DNA from: Diphasiastrum complanatum
Taxonomy: Eukaryota > Streptophyta > Lycopodiopsida > Lycopodiales > Lycopodiaceae
DNA length: 64,000 nt
Reading direction: 5' to 3'
Assembly (NCBI GenBank): GCA_029204225.1
Contig: CM055097.1
Coordinates: 8,885,426-8,949,425, forward strand
Of this stretch, positions 23,870 to 35,800 are shown in pieces. A program made the position numbers and the translations under genes. Every line of letters begins with the position of its first letter. The stretch's first letter is position 1. The notes below the pieces were generated by a model. It did not search any database. It had not been told where the DNA came from and saw only the letters and a list, made by a program, of their open reading frames with translations.

Positions 23870-24130
23870 GACTTACAATTGCACTTTTTCAAACATCAAG
23901 ATTTTAATTCCTGATGTTTAGTTTTTGTGAAGATAAGTGTGCTGAACTAAAACCTCCATGCTAGTTTGACCAGTAGCTGGTACTTTGAAATTTATTATCC
24001 TTAATTTCCAAGAGATTGTATATGTCATATATGACTGTCTTCGTTTATACAACATGCCATTTGAAAATGGATGCATAAAAACTCATTATTCCTTTCAATG
24101 TAATTTTGGTATCTATTGATCTTTTGAATC
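23870..24130 (-). pseudogene. Second damaged copy of the unidentified coding block
   Basis: The minus-strand sequence parallels the 20465-20770 block: EVLVQHTYLHKN versus EVLVQYVYMHSE, then a similar end and the same donor-like CAATTGTAAGT. Several stops and frame changes are present. The pair suggests a duplicated gene segment with the copia remnant between the copies. Confidence 0.5.
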
Positions 24131-24590
24131 TTTTTCATTGCAAACATTTACAACATCAGAGGTACCTCTTGGTCTCTAATTATGAGCCGACATCTCTTCA
24201 AAATAGGCACAAGCAAAATGAGCACAAATGATTTAAGAGAATGAAATGTATATTTGGAAATGACAAGAATATCCTAAACCATGGTAGTTAGCTCACCTAA
24301 AGTTCATGAAAATGACTCCAATTAACCTCGAGTTTACATATGTGGACAACAAAAAACTATATAGGCATCAACTATCGTCCAATTACATGGATATGCAATC
24401 TTGAACTTCTAGAGATGGTAGTTCTCTCCGTCGAGTTTGTCAATCAGAGATGAACTAGAAAATGGATCCATTATGGTGTAGAGATAGTTGGTAAAAACAA
24501 CGATATCTGAATGCTACTAGTTGTGCACTTGCTGTAATGATGTCTTGATAAAAACAAGACAGATAACCTACATTAGAAATGCAGATTACT
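24131..24590. other. AT-rich sequence, no gene seen
   Basis: No domain or repeat recognised. Confidence 0.4.
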
Positions 24591-24800
24591 GAGTCACCCA
24601 CTCTGATACCATGTCGGAAATCGATAGGTTATCAGAAATGAGCTCTAAGACCATGTCGAAAATCGATGGGTTATCATAAATGAGCTCTAATACCATGTCG
24701 TAAAATTAGAGGATCGATCGACAATGGATAAAAACCATGTCTAAGATCGTTGTGATAGCAGCGGAAGATAGACAATGGATGGTTTGTGGATCGGTAGTGC
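24591..24800 (-). mobile_element. LTR edge with Met-type primer site and short tandem repeat
   Basis: ACTCTGATACCATGTCGG (24599-24616) is, on the minus strand, a CCGACA LTR end followed by TGGTATCAGAGT, a copia-type primer site. To its right, a ~48-bp unit (CCATGTCG-AAATCGAT-GGTTATCA-AAATGAGCTCTAA) is repeated at about 24612, 24651 and 24695. The partner LTR was not found. Confidence 0.5.
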
Positions 24801-25235
24801 AACAATTACTAGAAAAATATAGTCAAGATGAAAATTGAGTAGCAATGCAAAAACAAAGCAAAAATGAGACGAAACTTGCACTCTGATTCAATGGAAAAAT
24901 GAGTACAAGGGCATGGAGCAGCGCAAGACTGATGGCACAAAATTGCTCCAACTAATAATCGTTGATTGCAAAAACTTAACTAACTGATAGCAACTTAGTT
25001 ACGTAACTAGAATACAGCCTCACCAATCTGGCAAGAGTGTTGACGCTATACATTGATGATTGCATGTCAGTGCTCAGTGCATTGGGAGCATGAAATCTTT
25101 ACTACTTAGTGTATTGTTGTTGTTATGCATTAGATGGTTGTCTTCTCTAACTGTAAATGTATGTACAAATTAGGTGGACTGTCAGAGATTTAATTGAAGT
25201 CGTCTGGCAGTCCATGGATTGACTTTTCACTGATG
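24801..25235. other. Unassigned, AT-rich
   Basis: Possibly the rest of the LTR beginning at 24611, but no second copy is present to define it. Confidence 0.3.
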
Positions 25236-25286
25236 AAGAAGAAGTCGACGAAGTCGGACAAGTTGGGCAAGTCGACGAAGTCGTGC

Positions 25287-25337
<51 letters not shown>

Positions 25338-25419
25338 GATAAAGTCGGTGTGTGTTGATGAAAAATCGGTGATGTTGGGTAAGTCGATGAAGCCGGACAA
25401 GTCGGGCAAGTCAATGAAG

Positions 25420-25478
<59 letters not shown>

Positions 25479-25560
25479 TTGATGAAGTCGGTGACATCGG
25501 GTAAGTCGACGAAGTCAATGTCGGACAATTTGATAACTTTGAAGTTGATGGAGTTGATTT
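25236..25560. repeat. GTCGACGAA-type minisatellite containing two GT microsatellites
   Basis: Units such as AAGTCGACGAAGTCGG and GGACAAGTCGGGCAAGTC recur between two GT runs (about 25288-25337 and 25423-25475). The composite is repeated about three times with the GT run inside the unit. Cys/Val and His/Thr frames are artefacts. Confidence 0.85.
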
Positions 25561-25724
25561 CGGCTGAATCTTTCAGGATGCTCATTGCTCAATGGATTTG
25601 GTCCTAAGCATTGAAATACAACAAGATCAACACCTTCTTGATTGCCAATCAAGACAACAATCCGATGCTTGTCTACATGAATGAAGATGTGGTTAGCCAA
25701 GCCTTCCATCTCCCCAAATTGTGA

Positions 25725-26030
25725 CATTAAGTACCCCAACTTGACATATTGGAGGTACCTTATTCTTTCTATGTAATTTATAGAAAGTTGGATAGTCAAT
25801 AGTCAAGTAGTTGGATAGCCAATAGTCATGAAGTTAGATAGTCATCTTGGACTATATATATGTGTGCATCCCATTTGTATGAGACACTTTTGTAAGCAAT
25901 ACTGACTATTTTTCTTGGCTGTCCACGAGTTTCTACAAGAGGGTTTCTAGCCATCTCTCTCTTTCTTTTGAGAATGCTTTGTGTGATTGAATAGTTAAGA
26001 TCCTAGATCCTTAGGTTTCTATTTCCTACA
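25725..26030 (+). repeat. Truncated copia LTR (plus orientation)
   Basis: Corresponds to the 3' ~300 bases of the LTR at 2468-2963 in opposite orientation, ending TATTTCCTACA at 26030. It is followed by GGTTGCTCGCATATGATAG, possibly leader sequence. No 5' part and no target duplication were seen. Confidence 0.75.
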
Positions 26031-28800
26031 TTTATGGTTGCTCGCATATGATAGTATCAAGGCTAAGGAAGTGTCTGACCAGAGTACAATCACAAGCACA
26101 TCCGACAAGGTGAGGCTTACCAACTTTCAAAAACAGAAGTACTCAGCAAGCAAAAGGCTATGAAAGCATAGAGAAGGGAAAACTTGAAGACTCAAACTCT
26201 CTCTCTCTGATCTCCTAAAAAACTCGGTGGCTGTATGAATGCGTAAGTGGTGTACATATAGGGAACGAGCGCGAAAGTACGTAGCTCTTTTGTAAATGAT
26301 ATGCCTCTTATTTAATTTAATTAACTAATTCCATTCAATAGAAAATTTACGAGTGTACATTTCCTAGGTGGCATCCTTGTCACGCGACTTTGCTCCAATG
26401 AGAAGCAATCACGTGGAAGGTTGCAGTGTTTGCTTGAAGCGTAATAAATGAGTCTTCTGGAATGTTCTTCTCTTAGGGCTGGCCTTCTTATCAAGGTTCG
26501 TGTCGTTTCATAACTGCCCTTCTGGTTATAGTCCTTCAGTCACATTTATTTTAGGCCTCTTTATTTTCAATATGTTAAGAGACATAGCAAAGTGATAGTC
26601 CTCATCTTTGCTAACAACGTCTTAAGGCAAATCTTCATGTTTTTATATCAAATTTTGTTGTTACGTCTCCAACGTATGTATTCACTCTTAGATAAGAGCG
26701 GAAGTTTTAGTCTATACTTTATCAAGAATGGCAAGATATCTTCATAATTAATGAGCCCAAATTCGACATTGCAATTCTTCATGCCTTTTCATAGGTTGTC
26801 TTTCAAAACACACTGATATTATAGCCACTATACAATGCCTTCCTACTAGCAAGTATGCATCTTCATTCCATTCTAAAATCTTTAGTATGCATGATTTACA
26901 AAAGACTATCTCATCACACAAAGACACCAATTGTTAAGTTTAGCAAGACCTCACTTAGTTGTTAGCCATGGATGGTACCACTTGCAAATAGCCAATATGA
27001 ATCTCTCAATGATCTCTTAGAAGACTATATATTTTTTCCTATCCAAGTGTTGAATGGAACTAGTCCATATCTAATACTAAATCTAGTTACAACAATTACA
27101 TCAAACCCATCATTGTGCCACTCCGACTATTGCCAACTTTTATTACTTGGTTTTTGAAAACCTATTAATTTAACAATTTTTTGGTGGCAATGCATAAAAG
27201 ATTTTAACTACGGTCCCTATGTTTTTGTCTCAAAGTTTGCTAGGACAAATTAGTATTTGGCCCATTTTGAGCAAATTGGTAGATTAAATGGACCTGGCGC
27301 TCCTTGTCAGTCAAAATTACTATGGATTGACTGACTTGGCCGTGGGTTGCCATCTTTTTGTACTTGTATATTTGTGAATATATGATAGTATCTTTAAGCT
27401 TTTAAAAAAAAACATTACTATGGATGGTCAAATTAGTCAACCTTGCATTTTTTAAGCTTAAATAAGATAATATGAGATGAGATATAATGTTGATGTCATG
27501 TCATTTTGGTTTTACAACAAAGAACCAATTGTTTTTATTATGTTACTCATATGCATTAGGCAATGCTACACAACTAAACCAACAAAGTTTCAAAGGAAAT
27601 CTAAAAAAATTTGCAATGTTTGTGCCTCGTACATAAAATCTCACTTTCATTCACTATTTTAATATTTTCAAATATTCAATCATAAATTTAGGTAAGATGA
27701 AAATTGAAATTATGTTTTTTCTTTTCCTATCAAATTGTTTCAAATAGTCTCATACAACATGTTGAGCATTCAAAAGTTGTGCTATAATTTTCTTAGCACA
27801 TGCATGAATGGGCATCCTATTTCTAAACTTAGGACAAACATTTGGTACATCACAAGAGACTTTGTTTTTACCGTTGACCATATATACAAAGTGATGTTTG
27901 AAAGTGTTTAGCCAAATTCTCAATATGTATAAATATAAGATGCAATAATTTTAAATGAAAAATAGCTCTACAAATTCAAGAACAAATTCGTCTTAGATGT
28001 GCGAACACAAATGCTACAAGATTACCTAGACATATAATATCCCAAAGGTAAGATTTTTGTGTTATCATGTTCTATATTCAAAAGTAGTACATTTTACTAT
28101 TAGGTTTTTAAAGTATAGCATTTGGATTGTACATTCAACATACAACATGCCTTGCCATTATACCAAAATGCTCTTAATCTAGAGGTCCCTTGGTGAGGTT
28201 ATTTATAAAAACTTCAATCAAGACAAATCCGACAAACACAACAAAGAGGACTGATTTCATTTTTGGTTGATATACAATGTGAACAAGTAACATGTATGAA
28301 AGAGTTAAAGTATCACCATCTTCCGTAGCTTGAAGCATAAAAGATCTACATAATAGTTGCATGTGTCAAGAGAATTGCACATTATTGCAAAAATTCATCA
28401 TGTACACAGCTTGAATAGAAATTTATTAAATGGTCCAATGCAAGACATTAAGGACACTCAAAAATATTTGAATCATCAATTATATCAAGTGTCCCAATTT
28501 TCATGCCAACCTACCTTCTACTTCCATAGCATATATTCCAATCTTCTAGAGCCTTCTACTCCCGTAATGGATTCTTTGTGCTGATTACGTCCACTTTTTG
28601 AGCTTTTTGAAAAACATAAAATGTCACTGAATTTTTTGTAAAAAAATTCCAAAATTTTGAAGCCCATTCCAATCCACGTCGAACTGTGTGTCAGACTGTG
28701 CGCGTCAGACTGCCACATGGCAATTTCTCATTGGTCCAAAAAATCCCAAACTACTGCTTATGCTTTAAAAATGGCATTTGGAAAAGTCAAAGACTCCATT
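26031..28800. other. Long AT-rich stretch without recognised genes
   Basis: Checked on both strands: only short frames without motifs. No LTR ends, RNA genes or strong repeats were found. Confidence 0.45.
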
Positions 28801-28802
28801 AC

Positions 28803-28955
28803 CCAATGGAAGGAGCCGGGCACAGCCCATTCTGTCCGGTTCGGCTTTCCAAAAAAATTTAGGCTCGGCCACTCCGAGCCTCGCCCAAATTTTTTTGAAA
28901 ATCCTTACCGGGCATAATGACCTGTGCCCAGCTCCTTCCATAATACATTGAGGAT
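28803..28955. repeat. ~150-bp imperfect palindrome
   Basis: GGAAGGAGCCGGGCACAG at the left and CTGTGCCCAGCTCCTTCC at the right are inverted copies. Inside, CAAAAAAATTTAGGCTCGG pairs with CCGAGCCTCGCCCAAATTTTT around a CCACT loop. The whole can fold into one long stem. A small foldback element (MITE-like) or a hairpin precursor are both possible; no target duplication is clear. Confidence 0.6.
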
Positions 28956-30350
28956 AACACACTTCCATGCACTCCCATGGCTACCATCCAAGCACAAGCT
29001 TGCAAGGCTCATTGTCAAAACACTGAATTCCTTGTGCATTGTTACAGTCAATCTCTCAACAAGTTTATGTCAAAAAGTTCATTTGCATGGCATTCCATGC
29101 TATTAAACTAAGTCTCTGTATTGGAGCTGTTCTTTAGCATTTCTTACAACGAAGTGAGGTTGGCCCTATTGTTCATGGTTGAATGAATGTCATTTTTGTA
29201 ACAAAATGACTATTAATAGCTCCCAAAGGTGTTGCACAGATTGAAAGTTTCAATTAGGTTAAATGCTCCATGACCATAGTTAAACCATCTCACATAATTT
29301 GTATGTGGTTGATTGCTTGGTCGATTGTTCGAAAGATTACAAAAGCTAGTATAGCTCAAATAGCTTAAAGAATGAGCATTCAGGCTAGGGTTTTCACTCT
29401 TCTTGAGCAGATCTTCCATTTTCGGAGTAACTGTCAGGAAAAATCCCTGCTTATTTGATCTATAAAGATTAATCTCTCACAATTCTCGTTGTTCACAAAA
29501 TTTGGTTTTGTAACCACCATAATGCACAAGTGAAAGTAAACCGGTCAATTTCAACTAAACTTTCTATAGCACATTCGTAGAAGTCTTGTGTGCTGAGAAG
29601 AAAAGTCCTTGCTAAAAAGTAATAACAATTAAACTGCTACAAGCACAGTTTTTAAGAAACAAAATTAAGGCAGAAACTTGATGGGGAGTATAAGAATATA
29701 CATGAGATCTGATTATTGCGCCTCCACCTCAAAAATTCACCATCTCTATTGTCACTATCTCTGACTTAAGAAATGCTTTAATGGCAATTACACAGACTAG
29801 CTAACTCTATTACATAAAATAGCTCTCTCTACAAAAGGAGTTTTTACTTTCAACAATAATTTCCAAAGCTAATTATAATTCCCTGTAAGGAACATTTTCT
29901 AACTGATGCAGGAGCACAGGGAATCGTTCTGCAGTTGGAGGTTATGCACCCATATCAACTTCCTAATACATTCTAAAAAATAGACAGCTTATAAAGCACT
30001 GACTGACAGTGCCAGATCAGCTCTACAAAAGCTAGTCAATATGACAAGCAATCAATATCAATCCCAGAAAAAGAGTGCTTATAAACTTGGATCATCACTT
30101 AAAAGGCCTTGTGTATCTCACTGGATTTGCAAACAACAAGCATCTGAATCTCTTGCAACAGAAAGCTCTCATCTTCAATCCAGTTTCGTAACTTGCAAGC
30201 TCTACTTCTAGATTGACTTGGAGACAAAAATTGCTGGTTCATCCAAGCTCAGCCTCGAGATCATGAAGTTGAGCAGGAAAAAAGTGTGCAATGTATTTAC
30301 GGAAAATCCTATTACAAGAGAATGATTGTCGATCAGATCAAGCTGCCAGA
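28956..30350. other. 3' flank of the syntaxin gene, probably including its 3'UTR
   Basis: No other gene seen. The part just below 30351 should hold the 3'UTR of the minus-strand syntaxin. No canonical AATAAA was located with confidence. Confidence 0.4.
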
Positions 30351-30416
30351 TTAAGCCGCCAATACAATAATAACGATCAACAGCGCCACTGCAAATATGA
30401 CTATTAGTAGGCAGCT
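30351..30416 (-). CDS. SYP22-like: Syntaxin coding exon 7 (residues 255-275 and stop)
   Basis: Acceptor CTCTATTTTGCAG; encodes Ser-Cys and then a hydrophobic tail anchor ending in Leu-Ala-Ala and TAA at 30353-30351. It is too short to stand out as a frame and was located from the expected VIIVLA(S/A) end of SYP2 proteins. Confidence 0.93.
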   Translation of the reverse strand, partial: SCLLIVIFAVALLIVIIVLAA

Positions 30417-32811
30417 CTGCAAAATAGAGGATAAATGAATATTAAACCATAAGAAAACACATCTGACTAGATTGATTTAAAGATTTCACCTTGAAACAAA
30501 ACACAGATAACAGTGAGCGGTAATCATAGAATCAATGAACCGTTAACGGTTCAACACGGTTCTGAGAACCGTACAGTGGACCGTACTGTTCTTTAAAAAT
30601 TTTGCCCAGAACCGTGGTGAACCGCACTGAATAATTATTTGATTAATTAATTGATTTGTTTTTTGTCCCAGCCCCCAAAAATAGCCCAAAAAAATGCTAA
30701 AAAAATGCCAATTTTTTTTCAGAAAAAGCAGATTCTCCCTACTTAGATTATTTACTTCAAATGATTTAATCTCACAAATTGATAAGAGAGAGGGAGACAG
30801 AGACAGAGGGACAAAAACTAGCTTTGAGGGGTTCTGGGGGGGAATTTAGGAAAATTAATTAATTAATTAATTGATTATTTTTTTACATGAACCGTACCCG
30901 TGGTACGGTTCCTTCCACGGTTCCCAGAACCGTGGAAGGAACCGTGGGTTCTATGGCGGTAATACATTTGCAGTTATTCATGGTTGGCATTTCCAAAACG
31001 CCTAAAACAGCCACACAAATGACATACAAGAGAGAAAAAGCCTAAAACAAGCACTCCAAGTAGTCCTTCCAAATATAGCCTTCTCAATTCAGAAATTGCA
31101 GAGCATAAATATAGCAAATTACCAGAGAATTATTTGATCGTTGAGTTTTGGAAGCCTTCACGAGCTGACGATTCGCTTGGACTGTTACAGAATGAGAGCT
31201 TTCAATGTTTGAATCAATATCATCTGCCATGCCAACAAGAACAGATGGATCAGCCACACTTAGAACAAGAAACACGTACACAGACAGAAATGGAAGATAT
31301 GCTTGACCACGAGAATGATGAAAGACTTGGCTAACAGTGGATCACTTGATTTTGCACTACCATGATGAAATATTGACAAATACTTTAGTCTTCTATGCAA
31401 GATGTTTGAGAAATCAAGCTATATTTTGATTGATATATGGAATTTGGCAATGAATCAAAAAGGAGCTCACCAATTACAATTCCTTGATCATGTACCATGA
31501 CAGCAAGATCCTTGAAAATGTCATTGACTTCTCCAATTTGTTGCTGTATCTCCTTTATCCCTTGGTCACGCTCCTCTATAACAGCTTCATTGAAAACTAG
31601 TTCATTTTCCAGCTGAAAGATTTCCTGGCTGTGACAGTGACACGGTATAGTTCCAGAACAACTTTGCTTAAATCCTGAAGGACCTCTAAGCATTTTTCGT
31701 CTACTATATGAGACAATCTTTCTTACTTGTCCCAAATATTTAGTTAAACAAACATTTGCACTACATTGCTTCCGAAGCATTGATGCTGGCTCCAGTATGC
31801 TAACTTTGTCAATTTTGTGTAAGAAACATCCTTCCCTCTAAATAGAGAAAAATATTGCCCAGTGGATTGTATCATGACCACTATACCTCACGATGCTAGA
31901 TTTGGCAGATTTGTATCCTTGAAAAATCTAGACAGAACATACTGCACAAAGCTCTTGGTCTGTATGAAGTTACCAATGACCTCAAAAAAGGGTTGCACCA
32001 TGTTTTTTTCTTTCGACTCATTTAATTAAAATATCCTACAGTCGAAGAATATACTTACAATTCTCTAAATCAATTGGTACATACATTCAACACTAGTTGA
32101 GCCTCAACTACTTAAATGATGATTGTTCAGTCAAACAACACACCTCTGTTGGTTCACCAGTAAAGCAATGTGCTCCTGCCCATTTTCCGGACTCGATTTG
32201 AGCTCATTTGCAGTAATACTGCAAAGAATGTGTCAAGGTTGTTAGCTCAAATCACAAAACTGCAGAAAATTGCTTTTAAGCCCAGCAAAAACTTTTGATC
32301 CTGTACAAAATTAAGAGCTGCTAGGATGAATATCACCATTATTGCTGCTTAGAAGCTCAAAAAGGAAGATAATATGGGAATCCCACTGAAAGTTTTCATA
32401 GTTCAAAAAGAGCTTGCAACCGTACCTACTATCAAAATCTATTGGACAACTGAACTGTATGGTACGATGAAACCAAATCAACACTAGAAGCTTTACTTGC
32501 AAGCAACACACGATAAAACCAATAAGAACATGGAATAAAATCAAAGATTAGCCAGCCCATAGGACACTTAGTAGAAGATTGTCACACTCAAAAACACAAC
32601 TGCGTTATATGAAACAACAACAATCTTGACAAGTATTTCTTCATAGAAACCTCACCATTCGTTTCTCACAGGAACATCAAGTAGGTAGATACACAAGAAC
32701 ATGACGAGTGAAAAGAATTTAGTACATGTGAACATGCCAGGGTGCAGGAAAAAGAGCAGACGCAAATGAATAGGGACGGAGGACCTGATGCAATAGAGCA
32801 ATAAGTTGAGA

Positions 32812-32860
<49 letters not shown>

Positions 32861-35800
32861 CTGAGAGATTTTATTTAAGTACACGGAGGTCAAACAGGAT
32901 CTACGGGACTAAACTCGCATGAATGTTTGATTGAAGCTCCTTAGGTTGTGGAAGATGAAATCATTCTTCCATTAAGACGACCCTTCAAGTCCAGGACATC
33001 ACAAATATACTTAAGGGATTGATGATATGTCATCACCGTAAATCTGGAACCATACAAGTAATGTCTCCAAATTTTTGAAGCGTGAATGATAGAAAAAGTT
33101 CTTCCCAAGCTAGCCGGTGTGTAGAATAAATCTCTCATCCTTAGGCGAGCTCTTAATGATGTAGAAGCCATAGGTTACTATGACCCAAAAGGTCGAGATC
33201 TGTGTAACCATGGTCATTTATATTTTAGGCCCAAGTTAGTATGAAACTAACTTGTAGGGACTCGTGGGTCCACTAGGGGCCTATACATGTGAATTAAGTA
33301 CCTAACTTGTTATTTGGGGTACTTAATTATTTTATGTAACTTATGGTAGCTAGATAGCCATTAGTCAAATTATTGGACAGCCAACAGTCATGAAGGTAGA
33401 TAGCCATCTTGGACTACTTATATGTAGCCATTCACTTGTATGAGACACACTTTTGTTAAGCAATCTACTGTTCATATTGGCTGTCCACAAGTTTCTACAA
33501 GAGGGTCATCTAACCATCTCTCTCTTCTCTTTGAGAATAATTTGTGTTAATGAATAGTCTTGATTCTGGATTCCTACACAAGCTACCAAAAAACTCAAGG
33601 ATAAGACGATTTCTCGATCGTCACTGTCTCCACTCTAAGATACGCTCAGGTCCATGATTTGTCATTTCTTGATTCTTTAGGGCTACGACGCCCACTAGGC
33701 TATCATCTCCATGTAAGCATTTCTTCAAAGGACTTACATGAAATACTGGATGCACTTTGCATCCCTCAAATAGTTGTAACTTATAAGCCACCTCACCGAC
33801 CCTCTTTATAATTTGCCATGGTCCACAAAACCTTGGTAATAGCTTGCCAGTTCTCACCACCTTAGATTTAGGTGGCACTAGCAACAAGACCATATCACCT
33901 CTTTCGAATTCCCTATACGAATGATTTACGCATGCTTGTATAAGTCTCAAGGTTTCCACCTGTTCCAAGGATGCTCAGAGCTAGGAGTGCTTAGAGTCTA
34001 GACTATAGGGCCCACACCTTAAGACTCTAATCTATTATGACTCATGAGATCTATCTAGCAGCAAGTACGTGAACATGCCACGATTCAAGTCTCAGCTAAC
34101 AACGACTCATGTCATGACATTTACTACTCAGTGTTGATGATCATAATACGTTACAAATATCATCATTCAAATTCCATTATCGGTTTTAAGTATTTCAGCT
34201 CTTAACATTTTATGATGATTTAAATTTTGACTCTTGAATCTTGAGTACTTATTATTGTTAAAGCTTACTTAATGTGCATTGTGTTTCAACTTTCAAGAAT
34301 CAAGTTTCAACTTTAGTCTATAAAGTTTGAGCTTTGAAGTTCTATCAATTTCATTTTATGGTCCAAATTCCGACTCTGGAGTCCGTATTACGTAGCGTAG
34401 CTCCGCTAAGTAGTAAGTTCTTAGCAGTATTAAGTAGTTATTGTTGAAGAGTAATGCTTATTTTACCCCTTTGGCTAAGCACTAATTATGTTGTAAATTT
34501 TCCATAACTCATGGGGCATGTTTAATTAAATACATGAGACCCCCTATTTGTAACTTAAATATATTAGTGCAAGTGGCCCACTTGGCTAAGTAGCTCAATC
34601 ATATGGTTGACACCTAGACTTTCCATGCATGTACTTGAGGTGCTTGCCTCACAAGAGACTTGGAGCACCCACACCCTCCTCTCTCTTACTAGCAATTCAT
34701 TTCCTCTTATAACTTTTAGTGTTGAGAGGTGCTTATGCAATTCTCCTTGTATTTGATGAGCTACATGATCAATGAACGATTCTGCCACTTTCGAAGCTAT
34801 CACTTTCTTTCTAATGGCAAAAAAATATGCCATCTTGGTGAACCTGTCCACCACTACCAAGATCGAATTCATCAGATTTTGAGTCCTTGGCAATCCAACA
34901 ATAAAATCCACACAGATGCTCTCCCAACGACTGTGGGGTATCTCCAACAAATGAGGTAAGCCATGTGGGCTTACCTTCTCTGCCTTCTTCACTTGACAAG
35001 GCATGTAGCACTACACGTACTCTCAAACGTCTCACCGCATACGTGGCCAGAAAAAAATGCTGACTTACTCAAATGTCTTACCCATTCCAAGATGCCCAGC
35101 GCAAGGACTATCATGACACTCATGAAGGATCTTATGACAAAATCTGCTCACATATGGCTCCATTTTTCTTTAGCATATCTCCCTCTATGGTGTATGCTAG
35201 ATATGTGTGTGCCTCATCAGAGGAGACAAAAGTGGCTGCTCCATCCAAAATATCGATAATGACGCTTGCACTAGCCCACACACTGACAATGCTCATCTCC
35301 TTGTTAGCATGTCTAGTCTCATCAATGAGCTCACTTTCAACAACTGTGAAAGACATTTGATACATCATACAAGATAATGCATCCACAACCATATTCTCTT
35401 TGTCCTTCCGATACAAAATGTCCAAATGAAACCCTACGTTAGCTTGGCCCAACTAGCCTAGTGACCCCTCAACTTATGTTGGTTACGTAAATACTTAAGA
35501 TTATGATGGTCAGTATATATATAAAATTCGGCACCATATAAAATAGTGTCGCCACACTTTGAGTGAATGTATAACTGCATAGAATTTCTTTTCATGCATC
35601 GTCTGCTGAGCAGAAGTTAGCTTTTTACTTTCAAAAGCTACTGGCCTCCCCTCTTGGACTGCCCCTATCACAATGTCACATGCATCAGTCTCTAAACAAA
35701 ATGGCTTTTGAGAATCAACAATCTTGAGCACATGTGTAGTGGCCACTGCCTCCTTCAAAATTGTCCTCAGTTTGCTTCACCCTAAAACCCAAAACATTAT

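Noticed and set aside
25190-25607. His/Thr- and Cys/Val-repeat frames
   Set aside because: They come from the GT runs of the minisatellite.
29213-29419. Minus-strand frame MEDLLKKSENPSLNAH as a possible gene start
   Set aside because: Short, no downstream exons, motif or splice pattern could be supported.
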